The position numbers were made by a program, and so were the translations under genes. From an uncultured Eubacteriales bacterium (lineage in GTDB: Bacteria > Bacillota > Clostridia > UMGS1810): a stretch of DNA of 7,928 bases. This document shows, piece by piece, positions 6,089-7,928 of the stretch; the stretch's first letter is position 1, and each line of letters begins with the position of its first letter. The DNA lies in assembly GCA_902493665.1 (NCBI GenBank), contig CABUQL010000049.1, positions 1 through 7,928 of the forward strand. The letters are read 5' to 3'. The notes under the pieces were generated by a model that saw only the letters and a program-made list of their open reading frames with translations, was not told the DNA's origin and searched no databases.

Positions 6089-6101
6089 CGGTTAAAAACC
6101 G
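6089..6101 (+). other. Small hairpin at the 5' end of the trio transcript
   Basis: CGGTTaaaAACCG is a perfect 5-bp stem with a 3-nt loop, lying at the predicted +1 of the SigmaK-like promoter and 28 nt before the first gene. A 5'-end hairpin of this kind can protect mRNA from decay. Being a dyad, it could also be a protein site. Confidence 0.4.
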
Positions 6102-6128
6102 CATTTAACTTTTGTGGAGGTGTTAAAT

Positions 6129-6224
6129 ATGTCAAATAGTTGCTGCAACAGTTTATTTAACGGCAATGATGGTATTTTGTTTTTCATACTGGTATTCTTA
6201 TTATTGTTTGGTTGCTGTGATTAA
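6129..6224 (+). CDS. 31-aa Cys-rich single-span peptide, first of the trio
   Basis: The frame MSNSCCNSLFNGNDG... runs into a hydrophobic stretch ILFFILVFLLLFG (about residues 16-28) and ends GCCD. GGAGGTG (6116-6122) sits 8 nt before the ATG, a near-ideal ribosome site that makes this a real gene despite its size. The pattern is a polar Asn/Gly/Cys head, one membrane span and a terminal Cys-Cys pair, which recalls small spore-associated peptides of the YjcZ type. That is resemblance in architecture, not a proven relationship. The two following genes share the pattern and strand. Confidence 0.75.
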   Translation: MSNSCCNSLFNGNDGILFFILVFLLLFGCCD

Positions 6225-6256
6225 AAAAGCTGAATAAACTTTGGGGAGGTGACACT

Positions 6257-6394
6257 ATGTTTGGACTGTTTAACAATAACAACGGCTGCGGCAGCAATGG
6301 AAGCACAGCTTTGTGGTTTATCATTTTAATTCTCTTATTGTTCTTAAACAACAACTGCACAGGCGAAGCTAATGCTAATGGATGCTGTCAATAA
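6257..6394 (+). CDS. 45-aa Asn/Cys-rich single-span peptide, second of the trio
   Basis: The frame begins MFGLFNNNNGCGSNGS and crosses a hydrophobic segment ALWFIILILLLFL (about 18-30). It continues NNNCTGEANANGCCQ. GGGGAGG (6243-6249) lies 7 nt before the ATG. It starts 32 nt after the previous stop, so it is in the same transcript. It shares the Asn-run, single span and near-terminal Cys pair of its neighbours, which suggests a local paralogue family. No known domain is recognised; a spore coat or spore membrane role is inferred. Confidence 0.75.
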   Translation: MFGLFNNNNGCGSNGSTALWFIILILLLFLNNNCTGEANANGCCQ

Positions 6395-6415
6395 TAACCG
6401 GGAGGCATGTTTTTA

Positions 6416-6571
6416 ATGGATGATTGCTGCAGACCGACACCGCCCGCATGCAGTTGCAATAACGGCATATTCGGCGACGGTAACGGTATTTGGATTATTA
6501 TCGGAGTAATTATTATAATCTGGCTGCTCTTTGCAAACGACGGTGCCGGAAACAATAATTGCTGCTGTTAG
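6416..6571 (+). CDS. 51-aa Cys-rich single-span peptide, third of the trio
   Basis: The protein starts MDDCCRPTPPACSCNNG, has a Gly/Asp linker, a hydrophobic span IWIIIGVIIIIWLLFA (about 25-40) and ends NNNCCC. It has seven Cys in 51 residues. GGGAGG (6400-6405) is 10 nt before the ATG at 6416. An in-frame ATG at 6407 would add three residues but sits only 1 nt after that site, so 6416 is preferred. The gene is 21 nt after the second gene and just before the terminator. The Cys-rich ends suggest disulfide cross-linking or metal binding, as in spore outer layers, but this is inference. Confidence 0.75.
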   Translation: MDDCCRPTPPACSCNNGIFGDGNGIWIIIGVIIIIWLLFANDGAGNNNCCC

Positions 6572-6577
6572 TAAACG

Positions 6578-6616
6578 AAGGCATTGGTTTTAAATCCAAT
6601 GCCTTATTATTTTATT
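6578..6616 (+). terminator. Intrinsic terminator of the tiny-gene trio
   Basis: AAGGCATTGG (6578-6587) pairs perfectly with CCAATGCCTT (6596-6605) across an 8-nt loop, then TTATTATTTTATTTTT follows. Read on the minus strand the same hairpin lies 6 nt past the LCP stop, but its tail (CGTTTAC) is poor in T. It is therefore mainly a plus-strand terminator, perhaps helping in both directions. Confidence 0.9.
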
Positions 6617-7472
6617 TTTCGCTTGAAAATATGCTTTTTACGCTTGATTCATCGGGATAAAAAAACGAATATCCGTCAGTTGTGTTTATTTTTCCTTCTA
6701 TTTTTTTAATTTCAATATTTTTTGACATAACGCTTTTTGCAATTGCACTGTACGCGTCGATATCGTAGCTTAAAAGATTTGTTTTTGTGTTTTTCATAAC
6801 TTCTTTTGCAGCCGACGTGATTTTTGAAAAATGCTTGTTGTTAAGCTTTTGGTCTATGCATGCCTTAAAAAAGTCTGTCGTAACATTTTCACGGTTTGCA
6901 AGGTCCGTTTTGCTTTTTGTAAATCTTAAAAGTTTAAGCGCTTTTTCTCCGTCAAGCGTTTGTTTTCCCTTTTTTAAATTTATTTTGAGACCTTGTTTTT
7001 TGTCCTGATACTGCATATCGTACGGCACGTTAAATTCAACACCGCCGAGTATATCAATGACGTTTTCAAACGCCGAAAATTTTGTGCAGATGTAGTAGTT
7101 TATGTCAATTCCCAAAATTTCTGCGGTTTTTTGAACAAGCATATCCGTGCCGCCTATTGAATAAACGTTTTTCAAAGGGTGGTTTGTATCTATAATTTTA
7201 ACTATAGTTTCCGACGGAACCGAAACAATGGTGATTTTGTCCTTTTCGGGATTGACATTTGCAACGACGATTGCGTCGGCACTGCTGCTCATATCGTCAA
7301 TTCCGGCTGCAAGAATGTTTACGCCGCTTTTTTGCGAATCGTCAAGAGCGTTTATGTAGTAAGACGACATTACGCTTTTGTAAGATACAGCACAAAGCAC
7401 ACCTGAAAACACCGAAACGAAAATCAGCGCAAAAATTATGTAATTTTTAAAACTTCTTTCGTGTTTTTTCAA
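6612..7472 (-). CDS. Divergent LytR-CpsA-Psr (LCP) family protein
   Basis: LCP enzymes attach teichoic acids or capsular polymers to peptidoglycan from a lipid pyrophosphate donor at the outer membrane face. This 286-aa protein has a short basic N-terminus, one membrane span (about 11-31) and an LCP domain. The domain includes VNILAAGIDD, ADAIVVANVNP, ITIVSVPSETI, NYYICTKFSAFENVIDILGGVEFNVPYDM, INLKKGKQTLDGEKALKLLRF and NREN. The usual Arg before the TDT-like motif and the Arg of the SIPRDT motif are missing (SSADAI and SVPSET), although Asp66 and the later LRF and NREN arginines remain. AGGAG (7481-7485) is 8 nt before a TTG at 7472. The ATG at 7490 lies upstream of that site and has no ribosome site of its own, so TTG is chosen. 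Confidence 0.85.
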   Translation of the reverse strand: MKKHERSFKNYIIFALIFVSVFSGVLCAVSYKSVMSSYYINALDDSQKSGVNILAAGIDDMSSSADAIVVANVNPEKDKITIVSVPSETIVKIIDTNHPLKNVYSIGGTDMLVQKTAEILGIDINYYICTKFSAFENVIDILGGVEFNVPYDMQYQDKKQGLKINLKKGKQTLDGEKALKLLRFTKSKTDLANRENVTTDFFKACIDQKLNNKHFSKITSAAKEVMKNTKTNLLSYDIDAYSAIAKSVMSKNIEIKKIEGKINTTDGYSFFYPDESSVKSIFSSEK

Positions 7473-7534
7473 GATAAAATCTCCTAACATCAGGCACTAA
7501 AGAGCCAAAACCCGCTATGATTTATAAAGGCAAA

Positions 7535-7567
7535 CCGCATCGGGGCGCATTTTTTATTACCCGGCGG
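7535..7567 (-). other. GC-rich hairpin between the LCP and feoA genes
   Basis: CCGC (7535-7538) pairs with GCGG (7564-7567) and CGGG (7541-7544) with CCCG (7560-7563). This makes an 8-bp GC stem with a 2-nt bulge and a 15-nt loop, standing out in AT-rich DNA. It lies upstream of the feoA promoter, so on RNA it belongs to the LCP leader. Its role is unknown. Confidence 0.4.
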
Positions 7568-7597
7568 AAAATGTTAAAAATAATGCATTGATTTTTA

Positions 7598-7606
7598 AAT
7601 ATAACA
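7598..7606 (-). promoter_or_regulatory. Candidate extended -10 for the LCP gene
   Basis: TGtTATATT on the minus strand is a TG-extended -10. No good -35 lies 16-18 nt upstream. Start near 7591 would give a leader of about 120 nt that includes the 7535-7567 hairpin. This is a weak call. Confidence 0.25.
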
Positions 7607-7652
7607 CCTTAATAATTTAATTGGTTCATATAATTATTTTATCATAAAAAAA

Positions 7653-7681
7653 TTGACAAATCAAGCATTTTAGTGTAAAGT
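7653..7681 (+). promoter_or_regulatory. Promoter for feoA
   Basis: A perfect TTGACA (7653-7658), a 17-nt spacer and TAAAGT (7676-7681, 4 of 6) lie 38 nt before the feoA ATG. TTTATCA (7638-7644) and TGATAAA (7688-7694) flank it as inverted half-sites. They resemble halves of a Fur-type operator but are too far apart for one classical box. Confidence 0.6.
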
Positions 7682-7718
7682 ATTTAATGATAAATTGTTT
7701 AAAACGGAGGAAATTTAT

Positions 7719-7928
7719 ATGACTCTTGACAAACTTCCGATAGGCGGAAGCGGCAAAATACTTTCGGTAAACGGCGAGGGCGCATTAAGAAGACGTTTTC
7801 TCGATATGGGGCTTACTCCGAAAACTGTTGTTTCGGTTATAAAAGTCGCACCGCTGGGCGACCCGATTGAGCTTAGACTCAGAGGGTACGAGCTTAGTAT
7901 CAGGCTTGAAGATGCCAAAAATATTGAA
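7719..7928 (+). CDS. feoA: Ferrous iron transport protein A (FeoA), 3' end cut off
   Basis: Seventy codons are present with no stop before the window edge; FeoA is usually about 75 aa, so nearly all of it is here. The product is a small cytoplasmic SH3-like protein that assists the FeoB iron(II) permease. Typical features are MTLDKLPIGGSGKI, the RRRFLDMGLTPKTVV motif (24-38), APLGDPIELRLRGYELSIR (44-62) and the alternating beta pattern. GGAGG (7706-7710) lies 8 nt before the ATG. A feoB gene would be expected just beyond the window but cannot be seen. Confidence 0.92.
   Translation, partial: MTLDKLPIGGSGKILSVNGEGALRRRFLDMGLTPKTVVSVIKVAPLGDPIELRLRGYELSIRLEDAKNIE

Noticed and set aside
6074..6102. 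SigmaA promoter on the minus strand using TATACT at 6074-6079
   Set aside because: No sequence like TTGACA occurs 16-18 nt upstream. The same bases are better explained by the plus-strand SigmaK-like -10.
6407..6415. Upstream ATG adding three residues to the third tiny gene
   Set aside because: It is one base after the ribosome site, too close for initiation; ATG 6416 has proper spacing.
7527..7552. A stretch reading GGCAAACC...GGGGCGCA that recalls the start of a c-di-GMP-I riboswitch
   Set aside because: The second conserved arm, the GCAAAGCC segment and the GGTAGC-type helix are absent, and the promoter of feoA lies downstream of it. It is a chance similarity.

Overview
The window reads as chromosomal DNA from an AT-rich, endospore-forming Firmicute, most likely a member of the Clostridia. 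The reasons are a spoIIR gene, a trio of tiny Cys/Asn-rich proteins behind a SigmaK-like promoter, strong AGGAGG-type ribosome sites, consensus SigmaA promoters, and clostridial versions of IspE, CCA-adding enzyme, LCP and FeoA. I cannot name a species from sequence alone.

Layout. Bases 1-188 hold two minus-strand tRNA genes, Arg(TCG) and then Ala(TGC), the latter cut by the window edge, behind a near-consensus promoter. Bases 189-710 have no conventional gene. They carry three tandem 12-bp repeats, a strong plus-strand promoter, and a leader of about 280 nt that encodes a 19-residue peptide, followed by a T-rich possible attenuator. The leader runs into a CNNM/CorC-type magnesium or cobalt transport protein (711-2054), closed by a terminator. 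Bases 2115-6001 are a minus-strand cluster read from right to left: a UgtP/MGDG-synthase-like glycosyltransferase, CCA tRNA nucleotidyltransferase, IspE and SpoIIR. Two of the junctions overlap, spoIIR also has its own promoter, and a strong hairpin ends the unit. Divergent from the cluster are three very short plus-strand genes (6129-6571) for Cys-rich single-pass membrane peptides, ended by a terminator. A degenerate LCP-family gene lies on the minus strand (6612-7472), and a feoA gene starts at 7719 and runs off the window.

How the genes fit together. The minus-strand cluster mixes envelope lipid synthesis, tRNA 3'-end maintenance, isoprenoid precursor synthesis and a forespore-to-mother-cell signal. 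It looks like a housekeeping operon with a sporulation gene at its end and a private promoter for that gene. The three tiny genes are probably mother-cell sporulation products.

The observations most worth checking are: (1) the leader peptide before the CorC-like gene, which resembles the enterobacterial MgtL Mg2+-sensing peptide in composition and order of motifs; (2) IspE with Val in place of the catalytic Asp of the GADVP motif; (3) the SigmaK-like promoter and the peptide trio; (4) the LCP protein lacking hallmark arginines.
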